From Saccoglossus kowalevskii (taxonomy: Eukaryota > Hemichordata > Enteropneusta > Harrimaniidae), in the NCBI RefSeq assembly GCF_000003605.2, contig NW_003133868.1, positions 1-38,656 on the forward strand: a DNA stretch of 38,656 bases, in the 5' to 3' direction. The position numbers were made by a program, and so were the translations under genes. The notes beneath the pieces are model-generated. The model was not told where the DNA came from. It worked only from the letters and a program-made list of their open reading frames with translations, and did not search any database. Below are positions 24,076-37,011 of the stretch, piece by piece (position 1 is the first letter of the stretch; each line of letters begins with the position of its first letter).

Positions 24076-24972
24076 TCATACTAATATGGTACCAACAACC
24101 TCACTGGCTTATAGACTAATATGGTACCAACAACCTCACTGGCTCAGACTAATATGGTACCAGCAATCTCACTGGCTCATAGACTAATATGGTACCAACA
24201 ACCTCACTGGCTCATAGACTAATATGGTACCAACAACTTCACTGGCTTATGGACTAATAGGGTACCAACAACCTCACTGGCTCATACTAATATGGTACCA
24301 ACAACTTCACTGGCTTAGGGACTAATAGGGTACCAACAACCTCACTGGCTCAGACTAATATGGCACCAGCAATCTCACTGGCTCATATACCGATATGGTA
24401 CCAGCAATCTCACTGGCTCATAGACTAATATGGTACCAACAACCTCACTGACTTATGGACTAATAGGGTACCAAAAACCTCACTGGCTCATACTAATATG
24501 GTACCAGCAATCTCACTGGCTTATGGACTAATAGAGTTCCGACAACCTCACTGGCTCAGACTAATATGGTACCAGCAATCTCACTGGCTCATATTCCAAT
24601 ATGGTAACAGCAATCTCACTGGCTCATAGACTAATATGGTACCAACAACCTCACTGGCTTATGGACTAATAGGGTACCAACAACCTCACTGGCTTATGGA
24701 CTAATAGGGTACCAACAACCTCACTGGCTCATAGACTAATATGGTACCAACAACCTCACTGGCTCATAGACTAATATGGTACCAACAACCTCAATGGCTC
24801 ATACTAATATGGTACCAACAAACTCACTGGCTCATAGACTAATATGGTACCAACAACCTCACTGGCTCATAGATTAATATGGTACCAACAACCTCACTGG
24901 CTCATAGACTAATAGGGTACCAACAACCTCACTTGCTCATAGACTAATATGGTACCAACAACCTCACTGGCT
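24046..24972 (+). repeat. Three-part chimeric segment
   Basis: 24046-24363 matches 20673-20990 (offset 3,373). 24330-24767 matches 11033-11470 (offset 13,297). 24734-24972 resembles 13482-13720 (offset 11,252) with a few differences. Neighbouring matches overlap by 34 bp, about one unit, at each junction. The left part belongs to the first family and the middle part to the second family, with its GGCACC, TATACCGAT and ATTCCAAT markers. Confidence 0.85.
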
Positions 24973-25568
24973 CAGACTAATATGGTACCAGCAATCCTCA
25001 CTGGCTCATAGACTAATATGGTACCAACAACCTCACTGGCTCATAGACTAATATGGTACCAACAACCTCACTGGCTCATAGACTAATATGGTACCAACAA
25101 TCTCACTGGCTCATAGACTAATATGGTACCAACAACCTCACTGGCTCATAGACTAATATGGTACCAACAACCTCACTGGCTTATAGACTAATATGCTACC
25201 AACAACCTCACTGGCTCATAGACTAATATGGTACCAACAAACTCACTGGCTCATAGACTAATATGGTACCAACAACCTCACTGGCTCATAGACTAATATG
25301 GTACCAGCAATCTCACTGGCTCATAGACTAATATGGTACCAGCAATCTCACTGGCTCATAGACTAATATGGTACCAACAACCTAACTGGCTCATAGACTA
25401 ATATGGTACCAACAACCTCACTGGCTCAGACTAATATGGTACCAGCAATCTCACTGGCTCATAGACTAATATGGTACCAACAACCTCACTGGCTCATAGA
25501 CTAATATGGTACCAACAACCTCACTGGCTCATTGACTAATATGGTACCAACAACCTCACTGGCTCATA
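24973..25568 (+). repeat. Array segment, mostly CATAG units
   Basis: Largely canonical units, with CAATCCTCACTGG (one extra base, near 24994), AATATGCTACC near 25194, CAACAAACTC near 25228, two consecutive CATAG units with CCAGCAATC (near 25304 and 25339) and CCTAACTGG near 25381. I found no long partner by eye. Confidence 0.7.
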
Positions 25569-25752
25569 GATTAATATGGTACCAGCAATCTCACTGGCTC
25601 ATGGACTAATATGGTACCAACACCCTCACTGGCTCATAGACTAATATGGTACCAACAACCTCACTGGCTCATAGACTAATATGGTACCAACAACCTCACT
25701 GGCTCATTGACTAATATGGTACCAACAACCTCACTGGCTCATAGATTAATAT

Positions 25753-26466
25753 GGTACCAGCAATCTCACTGGCTCATGGACTAATATGGTACCAACAACC
25801 TCACTGGCTCATATACTAATATGGTACCAACAACCTCACTGGCTCATTGACTAATATGGTACCAACAACCTCACTGGCTCATAGACTAATATGGTACCAA
25901 CAACCTCACTGGCTTATAGACTAATATGGTACCAACAACCTCACTGGCTCATTGACTAATATGGTACCAACAACCTCACTGGCTCATAGACTAATATGGT
26001 ACCAACAACCTCACTGGCTTATAGACTAATATGGTACCAACAACCTCACTGGCTTATGGACTAATAGGGTACCAACAACCTCACTGGCTCATTGACTAAT
26101 ATGGTACCAACAACCTCACTGGCTCATAGACTAATATGGTACCAACAACCTCACTGGCTCATAGACTAATATGGTACCAACAACCTCACTGGCTCATGGA
26201 CTAATATGGTACCAACAACCTCACTGGCTTATAGACTAATATGGTACCAACAACCTCACTGGCTCATAGACTAATATGGTACCAACAACCTCACTGGCTT
26301 ATGGACTAATAGGGTACCAACAACCTCACTGGCTCATAGACTAATATGGTACCAACAACCTCACTGGCTCATAGACTAATATGGTACCAACAACCTCACT
26401 GGCTCAGACTAATATGGTACCAGCAATCTCACTGGCTCATTGACTAATATGGTACCAACAACCTCA
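25753..26466 (+). repeat. About 715-bp block tandemly repeated at period 1,223, copy 1
   Basis: The TATAC unit (25811/27034), the TTATGG/AATAGGG unit (26053/27276) and the CAG/CCAGCAATC unit (26404/27627) all repeat at exactly 1,223 bp, which is 35 units minus one 2-bp deletion. The second copy runs 26976-27689. One difference is TTATAG near 26228 against CATAG. Confidence 0.83.
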
Positions 26467-26511
26467 CTGGCTCATAGACTAATATGGTACCAACAACCTC
26501 ACTGGCTTATA

Positions 26512-27137
26512 GACTAATATGGTACCAACAACCTCACTGGCTCATAGACTAATATGGTACCAACAACCTCACTGGCTCATAGACTAATATGGTACCAACA
26601 ACCTCACTGGCTCATGGACTAATATGGTACCAACAACCTCACTGGCTTATAGACTATTATGGTACCAACAACCTCACTGGCTCATAGACTAATATGGTAC
26701 AAACAACCTCACTGGCTTATGGACTAATAGGGTACCAACAACCTCACTGGCTCATAGACTAATATGATACCAACAACCTCACTGGCTTATGGACTAATAT
26801 GGTACCAACAACCTTACTGGCTCATTGACTAATATGGTATCAACAACCTCACTGGCTCATAGATTAATATGGTACCAACAACCTCACTGGCTCATAGACT
26901 AATATGGTACCAACAACCTCACTGGCTCATAGACTAATATGGTACCAACAACCTCACTGGCTCATTGACTAATATGGTACCAGCAATCGCACTGGCTCAT
27001 GGACTAATATGGTACCAACAACCTCACTGGCTCATATACTAATATGGTACCAACAACCTCACTGGCTCATTGACTAATATGGTACCAACAACCTCACTGG
27101 CTCATAGACTAATATGGTACCAACAACCTCACTGGCT
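26512..27137 (+). repeat. 626-bp block identical to 19798-20423, copy 2
   Basis: See 19798-20423. It lies mostly between the two copies of the 1,223-bp-period repeat and joins the second one near 26976. The same DNA therefore belongs to two different duplication registers. Confidence 0.92.
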
Positions 27138-28002
27138 TATAGACTAATATGGTACCAACAACCTCACTGGCTCATTGACTAATATGGTACCAACAACCTC
27201 ACTGGCTCATAGACTAATATGGTACCAACAACCTCACTGGCTTATAGACTAATATGGTACCAACAACCTCACTGGCTTATGGACTAATAGGGTACCAACA
27301 ACCTCACTGGCTCATTGACTAATATGGTACCAACAACCTCACTGGCTCATAGACTAATATGGTACCAACAACCTCACTGGCTCATAGACTAATATGGTAC
27401 CAACAACCTCACTGGCTCATGGACTAATATGGTACCAACAACCTCACTGGCTCATAGACTAATATGGTACCAACAACCTCACTGGCTCATAGACTAATAT
27501 GGTACCAACAACCTCACTGGCTTATGGACTAATAGGGTACCAACAACCTCACTGGCTCATAGACTAATATGGTACCAACAACCTCACTGGCTCATAGACT
27601 AATATGGTACCAACAACCTCACTGGCTCAGACTAATATGGTACCAGCAATCTCACTGGCTCATTGACTAATATGGTACCAACAACCTCACTGGCTCATTG
27701 ACTAATATGGTACCAACAACCTCACTGGCTCATAGACTAATATGGTACCAACAACCTCACTGGCTTATAGACTAATATGGTACCAACAACCTCACTGGCT
27801 TATGGACTAATAGGGTACCAACAACCTCACTGGATCATTGACTAATATGGTACCAACAACCTCACTGGCTCATAGACTAATATGGTACCAACAACCTCAC
27901 TGGCTCATAGACTAATATGGTACCAACAACCTCACTGGCTCATGGACTAATATGGTACCAACAACCTCACTGGCTTATAGACTAATATGGTACCCAACAA
28001 CC

Positions 28003-29139
28003 TCACTGGCTCATAGACTAATATGGTACCAACAACCTCACTGGCTCAGACTAATATGGTACCAACAACCTCACTGGCTCATAGACTAATATGGTACCAA
28101 CAACCTCACTGTCTCATAGACTAATATGGTACCAACAACCTCACTGGCTCATAGACTAATATGGTACCAACAACCTCACTGGCTCATAGACTAATATGGT
28201 AACAACAACCTCACTGGCTCATAGACTAATATGGTACCAACAACCTCACTGGCTTATGGACTAATAGGGTACCAACAACCTCACTGGCTCAGACTAATAT
28301 GGTACCAACAACCTAACTGGCTCATAGACTAATATGGTACCAACAACCTCACTGGCTCAGACTAATATGGTACCAGCAATCTCACTGGCTCATAGACTAA
28401 TATGGTACCAACAACCTCACTGGCTCATAGACTAATATGGTACCAACAACCTCACTGGCTTATGGACTAATAGGGTACCAACAACCTCACTGGCTCAGAC
28501 TAATATGGTACCAGCAATCTCACTGGCTCATAGACTAATATGGTGCCAACGACCTCACTGGCTCAGACTAATATGGTACCAGCAATCTCACTGGCTCATA
28601 GACTAATATGGTACCAACAACCTCACTGGCTCATAGACTAATATGGTACCAACAACCTCACTGGCTCATACTAATATTGTACCAGCAATCTCACTGGCTT
28701 ATGGACTAATAGAGTACCAACAACCTCACTGGCTCAGACTAATATGGTACCAGCAATCTCACTGGCTCATATACCAATATGGTACCAGCAATCTCACTGG
28801 CTCATAGACTAATATGGTACCAACAACCTCACTGACTTATGGACTAATAGGGTACCAACAACCTCACTGGCTCATACTAATATGGTACCAGCAATCTCAC
28901 TGGCTTATGGACTAATAGAGTACCAACAACCTCACTGGCTCAGACTAATATGGTACCAGCAATCTCACTGGCTCATATACCAATATGGTACCAGCAATCT
29001 CACTGGCTCATAGACTAATATAGTACCAACAACCTCACTGGCTTATGGACTAATAGGGTACCAACAACCTCACTGGCTTATGGACTAATAGGGTACCAAC
29101 AACCTCACTGGCTCATAGACTAATATGGTACCAACAACC
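28003..29139 (+). repeat. 1,137-bp tandem higher-order repeat, copy 1 (second family)
   Basis: It repeats directly as 29140-30276. A length of 1,137 equals 33 units minus 18 bp, consistent with nine 33-bp units. Markers in order are CCTAACTGG (28312/29449), AACGACC (28550/29687), ATTGTACC, AATAGAGTACC (28711/29848), TATACCAATATGG, GACTTATGG (28834/29971) and paired TTATGG/AATAGGG units. I counted about fifteen substitutions between the two copies, including GGTGCC near 28544 in this one. Confidence 0.9.
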
Positions 29140-30276
29140 TCACTGGCTCTTTGACTAATATGGTACCAACAACCTCACTGGCTCATACTAATATAGTACC
29201 AACAACCTCACTGGCTCATAGACTAATATGGTACCAACAACCTCACTGGCTCATAGACTAATATGGTACCAACAACCTCACTGGCTCATAGACTAATATG
29301 GTACCAACAACCTCACTGGCTCATAGACTAATATGGTACCAACAACCTCACTGGCTCATAGACTAATATGGTACCAACAACCTCACTGGCTTATGGACTA
29401 ATAGGGTACCAACAACCTCACTGGCTCAGACTAATATGGTACCAACAACCTAACTGGCTCATAGACTAATATGGTACCAACATCCTCACTGGCTCAGACT
29501 AATATGGTACCAGCAATCTCACTGGCTCATAGACTAATATGGTACCAACAACCTCACTGGCTCATAGACTAATATGGTACCAACAACCTCACTGGCTTAT
29601 GGACTAATAGGGTACCAACAACCTCACTGGTTCAGACTAATATGGTACCAGCAATCTCACTGGCTCATAGACTAATATGGTACCAACGACCTCACTGGCT
29701 CAGACTAATATGGTACCAGCAATCTCACTGGCTCATAGACTAATATGATACCAACAACCTCACTGGCTCATAGACTAATATGGTACCAACAACCTCACTG
29801 GCTCATACTAATATTGTACCAGCAATCTCACTGGCTTATGGACTAATAGAGTACCAACAACCTCACTGGCTCAGACTAATATGGTACCAGCAATCTCACT
29901 GGCTCATATACCAATATGGTACCAGCAATCTCACTGGCTCTTAGACTAATATGGTACCAACAACCTCACTGACTTATGGACTAATAGGGTACCAACAACC
30001 TCACTGGCTCATACGAATATGGTACCAGCAATCTCACTGGCTTATGGACTAATAGAGTACCAACAATCTCACTGGCTCAGACTAATATGGTACCAGCAAT
30101 CTCACTGGCTCATATACCAATATGGTACCAGCAATCTCACTGGCTCATAGACTAATATGGTACCAACAACCTCACTGGCTTATGGACTAATAGGGTACCA
30201 ACAACCTCACTGGCGTATGGACTAATAGGGTACCAACAACCTCACTGGCTCATAGACTAATATGGTACCAACAACC
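29140..30276 (+). repeat. 1,137-bp tandem higher-order repeat, copy 2
   Basis: Second copy of 28003-29139, with private variants AACATCC near 29480, GGTTCAGAC near 29630, TATGATACC near 29746, CTCTTAGAC near 29939, CATACGAATATGG near 30012 and CTGGCGTATGG near 30213. A third copy starts but is replaced after about 50 bp by GACGAATATGG and GGTACTAAC (30367), the same exit seen at 9.4 and 11.5 kb. Confidence 0.9.
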
Positions 30277-31745
30277 TCACTGGCTCATTGACTAATATGG
30301 TACCAACAACCTCACTGGCTCAGACGAATATGGTACCAACAATCTCACTGGCTCATAGACTAATATGGTACTAACAACCTCACTGGCTCATAGATTAATA
30401 TGGTACCAAAAACCTCACTGGCTCATAGACTAATATGGTACCAACAACCTCACTGGCTCATTGACTAATATGGTACCAACAACCTCACTGGCTCATAGAC
30501 TAATATGGTACCCACAATCTCACTGGCTCATAGACTAATATGGTACCAACAACCTCACTGGCTCATTGACTAATATGGTACCAACAACCTCACTGGCTCA
30601 TTGACTAATATGGTACCAACAACCTCACTGGCTCATAGACTAATATGGTACCAACAACCTCACTGGCTCATCGACTAATATGGTACCAACAACCTCACTG
30701 GCTTATGGACTAATATGGTACCAACAACCTTACTGGCTCATTGACTAATATGGTATCAACAACCTCACTGGCTCATAGATTAATATGGTACCAACAACCT
30801 CACTGGCTCATAGACTAATATGGTACCAACAACCTCACTGGCTCATAGACTAATATGGTACCAACAACCTCACTGGCTCATTGACTAATATGGTACCAAC
30901 AATCTCACTGGCTTATGGACTAATAGGGTACCAACAACCTCACTGGCTCATAGACTAATATGGTACCAACAACCTCACTGGCTCATACTAATGTGGTACC
31001 AACAACCTCACTGGCTTATAGACTAATATGGTACCAACAACCTCACTGGCTCAGACTAATATGGTACCAGCAATCTCACTGGCTCAGAGACTAATATGAT
31101 ACCAACAACCTCACTGGCTCATAGACTAATATGGTACCAACAACTTCACTGGCTTATGGACTAATAGGGTACCAACAACCTCACTGGCTCAGACTAATAT
31201 GGTACCAACAAACTAACTGGCTCATAGACTAATATGGTACCAACAACCTCACTGGCTCAGACTAATATGGTACCAGCAATCTCACTGGCTCATAGACTAA
31301 TATGGTACCAACAACCTCAATGGCTCATAGACTAATATGGTACCAACAACCTCACTGGCTCATTGACTAATATGGTACCAACAACCTCACTGGCTCATAG
31401 ATTAATATGGTACCAGCAATCTCACTGGCTCATGGACTAATATGGTACCAACAACCTCACTGGCTCATAGACTAATATGGTACCAACAACCTCACTGGCT
31501 CATAGACTAATATGGTACCAACAACCTCACTGGCTCATTGACTAATATGGTACCAACAACCTCACTGGCTCATAGATTAATATGGTACCAGCAATCTCAC
31601 TGGCTCATGGACTAATATGGTACCAACAACCTCACTGGCTCATATACTAATATGGTACCAACAACCTCACTGGCTCATTGACTAATATGGTACCAACAAC
31701 TTCACTGGCTCATAGACTAATATGGTACCAACAACCTCACTGGCT
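30277..31745 (+). repeat. Mixed segment returning from second to first family
   Basis: It opens with GACGAATATGG and GGTACTAAC, then carries CCTTACTGG, GGTATC (30752) and the following first-family module with a CATACTAATGTGG unit near 30990, CTCAGAGAC near 31084, CAACAAACTAACTGG near 31207 and a 175-bp GATTAAT pair (31400/31575). Confidence 0.78.
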
Positions 31746-31958
31746 CAGACAAATATGGTACCAGCAATCTCACTGGCTCATGGACTAATATGGTACCAAC
31801 AACCTCACTGGCTCATAGACTAATATGGTACCAACAACCTCACTGGCTCATGGACTAATATGGTACCAACAACCTCACTGGCTCATAGACTAATATGGTA
31901 CCAACAACCTCACTGGCTCATGGACTAATAAGGTACCAACATCCTCACTGGCTCAGTG
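31746..31958 (+). repeat. AATAAGGTACC/CTCAGTGAC module, copy 1
   Basis: Tags alternate CATGG, CATAG, CATGG, CATAG, CATGG after a CAG unit, ending in AATAAGGTACC (31928) and then CTCAGTGAC. The module recurs near 35785-36000 (AAGGTACC at 35970) and at 38394-38642 (AAGGTACC at 38613). In copies 1 and 3 the CAG unit reads CAGACAAATATGG. Confidence 0.82.
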
Positions 31959-32658
31959 ACTAATATGGTACCAACAACCTCACTGGCTCATAGACTAATA
32001 TGGTACCAACAACCTCACTGGCTCATAGATTAATATGGTACCAACAACCTCACTGGCTTATGGACTAATATGGTACCAACAACCTCACTTGCTCATAGAC
32101 TAATATGGTACCAACAACCTCACTGGCTCACAGACTAATATGGTACCAACAACCTCACTGGCTCATAGACTAATATGGTACCAACAACCTCACTGGCTCA
32201 GACTAATATGGTACCAACAACCTCACTGGCTCATAGACTAATATGGTACCAACAACCTCACTGGCTCATAGACTAATATGGTACCAACAACCTCACTGGC
32301 TCATAGACTAATATGGTACCAACAACCTCACTGGCTCATAGACTAATATGGTACCAACAACCTCACTGGCTCATAGACTAATATGGTACCAACAACCTCA
32401 CTGGCTTATGGACTAATAGGGTACCAACAACCTCACTGGCTCAGACTAATATGGTACCAACAACCTAACTGGCTCATAGACTAATATGGTACCAACAACC
32501 TCACTGGCTCAGACTAATATGGTACCAGCAATCTCACTGGCTCATAGACTAATATGGTACCAACAACCTCACTGGCTCATAGACTAATATGGTACCAACA
32601 ACCTCACTGGCTTATGGACTAATAGGGTACCAACAACCTCACTGGCTCATAGACTAAT

Positions 32659-32898
32659 ATGGTACCAGCAATCTCACTGGCTCATAGACTAATATGGTGC
32701 CAACGACCTCACTGGCTCAGACTAATATGGTACCAGCAATCTCACTGGCTCATAGACTATATGGTACCAACAACCTCACTGGCTCATAGACTAATATGGT
32801 ACCAACAACCTCACTGGCTTCATACTAATATGGTACCAGCAATCTCACTGGCTCATGGACTAATATGGTACCAACAACCTCACTGGATCATAGACTAA
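32659..32898 (+). repeat. Second-family remnant with clustered length changes
   Basis: Contains GGTGCCAACGACC near 32697, a CAG/CCAGCAATC unit, GACTATATGG with one base missing near 32756, and GGCTTCATAC near 32818 (one extra base plus a 2-bp-short tag). These indels leave one frame open for 79 codons. That is a by-product of shifted register, not evidence for a protein. Confidence 0.75.
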
Positions 32899-33532
32899 TA
32901 TGGTACCAACAACCTCACTGGCTCATAGACTAATATGGTACCAACAACCTCACTGGCTCATTGACTAATATGGTACCAACAACCTCACTGGCTCATAGAT
33001 TAATATGGTACCAGCAATCTCACTGGCTCATGGACTAATATGTTACCAACAACCTCACTGGCTCATAGACTAATATGGTACCAACAACCTCACTGGCTCA
33101 TAGACTAATATGGTACCAACAACCTCACTGGCTCATTCACTAATATGGTACCAACAACCTCACTGGCTCATAGATTAATATGGTACCAGCAATCTCACTG
33201 GCTCATGGACTAATATGGTACCAACAACCTCACTGGCTCATATACCAATATGGTACCAACAACCTCACTGGCTCATTGACTAATATGGTACCAACAACCT
33301 CACTGGCTCATAGACTAATATGGTACCAACAACCTCACTGGCTCATAGACTAATATGGTACCAACAACCTCACTGGCTCATGGACTAATATGGTACCAAC
33401 AACCTCACTGGCTCATAGACTAATATGGTACCAACAACCTCACTGGCTCATGGACTAATATGGTACCAACAACCTCACTGGCTTATGGACTAATAGGGTA
33501 CCAACATTCTCACTGGCTCATAGACTAATATG

Positions 33533-34803
33533 GTACCAACAACCTCACTGGCTCATAGACTAATATGGTACCAACAACCTGACTGGCTCAGACTAATATG
33601 GTACCAGCAATCTCACTGGCTCATAGACTAATATGGTACCAACAACCACACTGGCTCATAGACTAATATGGTACCAACAACTTCACTGGCTTATGGACTA
33701 ATAGGGTACCAACAACCTCACTGGCTCAGACTAATATGGTACCAACAACCTAACTGGCTCATAGACTAATATGGTACCAACAACCTCACTGGCTCAGACT
33801 AATATGGTACCAGCAATCTCACTGGCTCATAGACTAATATGGTACCAACAACCTCACTGGATCATAGACTAATATGGTACCAACAACCTCACTGGCTCAT
33901 AGACTAATATGGTACCAACAACCTCACTGGCTCATTGACTAATATGGTACCAACAACCTCACTGGCTCATAGATTAATATGGTACCAGCAATCTCACTGG
34001 CTCATGGACTAATATGGTACCAAAAACCTCACTGGCTCATAGACTAATATGGTACCAACAACCTCACTGGCTCATAGACTAATATGGTACCAACAACCTC
34101 ACTGGCTCATTGACTAATATGGTACCAACAACCTCACTGGCTCATAGATTAATATGGTACCAGCAATCGCACTGGCTCATGGACTAATATGGTACCAACA
34201 ACCTCACTGGCTCATATACTAATATGGTACCAACAACCTCACTGGCTCATTGACTAATATGGTACCAACAACCTCACTGGCTCATAGACTAATATGGTAC
34301 CAACAACCTCACTGGCTTATAGACTAATATGGTACCAACAACCTCACTGGCTCATTGACTAATATGGTACCAACAACCTCACTGGCTCATAGACTAATAT
34401 GGTACCATCAACCTCACTGGCTTATAGACTAATATGGTACCAATAACCTCACTGGCTTATGGACTAATAGGGTACCAACAACCTCACTGGCTCATTGACT
34501 AATATGGTACCAACAACCTCACTGGCTCATAGACTAATATGGTACCAACAACCTCACTGGCTCATAGACTAATATGGTACCAACATCCTCACTGGCTCAT
34601 GGACTAATATGGTACCAACAACCTCACTGGCTTATAGACTAATATGGTACCTACAACCTCACTGGCTCATAGACTAATATGGTACCAACAACCTCACTGG
34701 CTTATGGACTAATAGGGTACCAACAACCTCACTGGCTCATAGACTAATATGGTACCAACAACCTCACTGGCTCATAGACTAATATGGTACCAACAACCTC
34801 ACT
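33533..34803 (+). repeat. 1.27-kb block shared with 17790-19060
   Basis: Offset 15,743 bp. Markers AACCACACTGG (33644/17901), CCAAAAACC (34022/18279), CAATCGCACTGG (34164/18421), GGTACCATCAACC (34404/18661) and CCAATAACC (34444/18701) coincide. Differences are few on the left and include AACATCC near 34584 and GGTACCTAC near 34649 on the right. The match ends where CATTG here faces the CAG unit there. Confidence 0.86.
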
Positions 34804-34911
34804 GGCTCATTGACTAATATGGTACCAACAACCTCACTGGCTCATAGACTAATATGGTACCAACAACCTCACTGGCTCATAGACTAATATGGTACCAACA
34901 ACCTCACTGGC

Positions 34912-35504
34912 TCATGGACTAATATGGTACCAACAACCTCACTGGCTTATAGACTAATATGGTACCAACAACCTCACTGGCTCATAGACTAATATGGTAC
35001 CAACAACCTCACTGGCTTATGGACTAATAGGGTACCAACAACCTCACTGGCTCATAGACTAATATGGTACCAACAACCTCACTGGCTCATAGACTAATAT
35101 GGTACCAACAACCTCACTGGCTCAGACTAATATGGTACCAGCAATCTCACTGGCTCATTGACTAATATGGTACCAACAACCTCACTGGCTCATAGACTAA
35201 TATGGTACCAACAACCTCACTGGCTTATAGACTAATATGGTACCAACAACCTCACTGGCTCATTGACTAATATGGTACCAACAACCTCACTGGCTCATAG
35301 ACTAATATGGTACCAACAACCTCACTGGCTTATAGACTAATATGGTACCAACAACCTCACTGGCTTATGGACTAATAGGGTACCAACAACCTCACTGGCT
35401 CATTGACTAATATGGTACCAACAACCTCACTGGCTCATAGACTAATATGGTACCAACAACCTCACTGGCTCATAGACTAATATGGTACCAACAACTTCAC
35501 TGGC
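34912..35504 (+). repeat. 593-bp, 17-unit higher-order repeat, copy E
   Basis: TCATGG tags at 34912 and 35505, with the CAG/CCAGCAATC unit at 35122. It is 30,270 bp from copy B and nearly identical to it; one difference is AACTTC just before the terminal tag. Confidence 0.9.
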
Positions 35505-35695
35505 TCATGGACTAATATGGTACCAACAACCTCACTGGCTTATAGACTAATATGGTACCAACAACCTCACTGGCTCATAGACTAATATGGTACCAACAAC
35601 CTCACTGGCTTATGGACTAATAGGGTACCAACAACCTCACTGGCTCATAGACTAATATGGTACCAACAACCTCACTGGCTCATAGACTAATATGG

Positions 35696-36264
35696 TTCCT
35701 GCAATCTCACTGGCTCATGGACTAATATGGTACCAACAACCTCACTGGCTCATAGACTAATATGGTACCAACAACCTCACTCGCTCAGACTAATATGGTA
35801 CCAGCAATCTCACTGGCTCATGGACTAATATGGTACCAACAACCTCACTGGCTCATAGACTAATATGGTACCAACAACCTCACTGGCTCATAGACTAATA
35901 TGGTACCAACAACCTCACTGGCTCATAGACTAATATGGTACCAACAACCTCACTGGCTCATGGACTAATAAGGTACCAACAACCTCACTGGCTCAGTGAC
36001 TAATATGGTACCAACAACTCACTGGCTCATAGATTAATATGGTACCAACAACCTCACTGGCTTATAGACTAATATGGTACCAACAACCTCACTGGCTTAT
36101 GGACTAATAGGGTACCAACAACCTCACTGGCTCATTGACTAATATGGTACCAACAACCTCACTGGCTCATAGACTAATATGGTACCAACAACCTCACTGG
36201 CTCATAGACTAATATCGTACCAACAACCTCACTGGCTCATGGACTAATATGGTACCAACAACCT
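35696..36264 (+). repeat. Segment with second copy of the AATAAGG module
   Basis: It starts at the GGTTCCTGCAATC unit, continues with CACTCGCTCAGAC near 35780 and the CATGG/AATAAGG/CTCAGTGAC module (35970), then CAACAACTCACTGG with one C missing near 36016, GATTAAT without CCAGC, and AATATCGTACC near 36214. Confidence 0.75.
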
Positions 36265-37011
36265 CACAGGCTCATAGACTAATATGGTACCAACAACCTC
36301 ACTGGCTCATTGACTAATATGGTACCAACAACCTCACTGGCTCATAGACTAATATGGTACCAACAACCTCACTGGCTTATGGACTAATATGGTACCAACA
36401 ACCTTACTGGCTCATTGACTAATATGGTATCAACAACCTCACTGGCTCATAGATTAATATGGTACCAACAACCTCACTGGCTCATAGACTAATATGGTAC
36501 CAACAACCTCACTGGCTCATAGACTAATATGGTACCAACAACCTCACTGGCCCATTGACTAATATGGTACCAACAATCTCACTGGCTTATGGACTAATAG
36601 GGTACCAACAACCTAACTGGCTCATAGACTAATATGGTACCAACAACCACACTGGCTCATACTTATATGGTACCAACAACCTCACTGGCTTGTAGACTAA
36701 TATGGTACCAACAACCTCACTGGCTCATGGACTAATATGGTACCAACAACCTCACTGGCTTATTGACTAATATGGTACCAACAACCTCACTGGCTCATAG
36801 ACTAATATGGTACCAACAACCTCACTGGCTTATGGACTAATAGGGTACCAACAACCTCACTGGCTCATAGACTAATATGGTACCAACAACCTCACTGGCT
36901 CATAGACTAATATGGTACCAACAACCTCACTGGCTCAGACTAATATGGTACCAGCAATCGCACTGGCTCATTGACTAATATGGTACCAACAACCTCACTG
37001 GCTCATAGACT
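36265..37011 (+). repeat. Copy of the CCTTA/GGTATC block (3.76-4.4 kb type)
   Basis: It runs from CACAGG (36265) through CCTTACTGG, GGTATC (36426), GGCCCATTG, CCTAACTGG, AACCACACTGG (36645), CATACTTATATGG and CTTGTAGAC. It follows 3692-4425 at offset 32,503 apart from a two-unit deletion near its start. The last part carries CCAGCAATCGC near 36950. Confidence 0.82.

Noticed and set aside
15682-24320. TTAGGG telomere-like hexamers (CTTAGGG at 15682, 20941, 22436, 24314)
   Set aside because: Each is a single substitution of the TTATGG tag within the 35-bp unit. There are no tandem TTAGGG runs.
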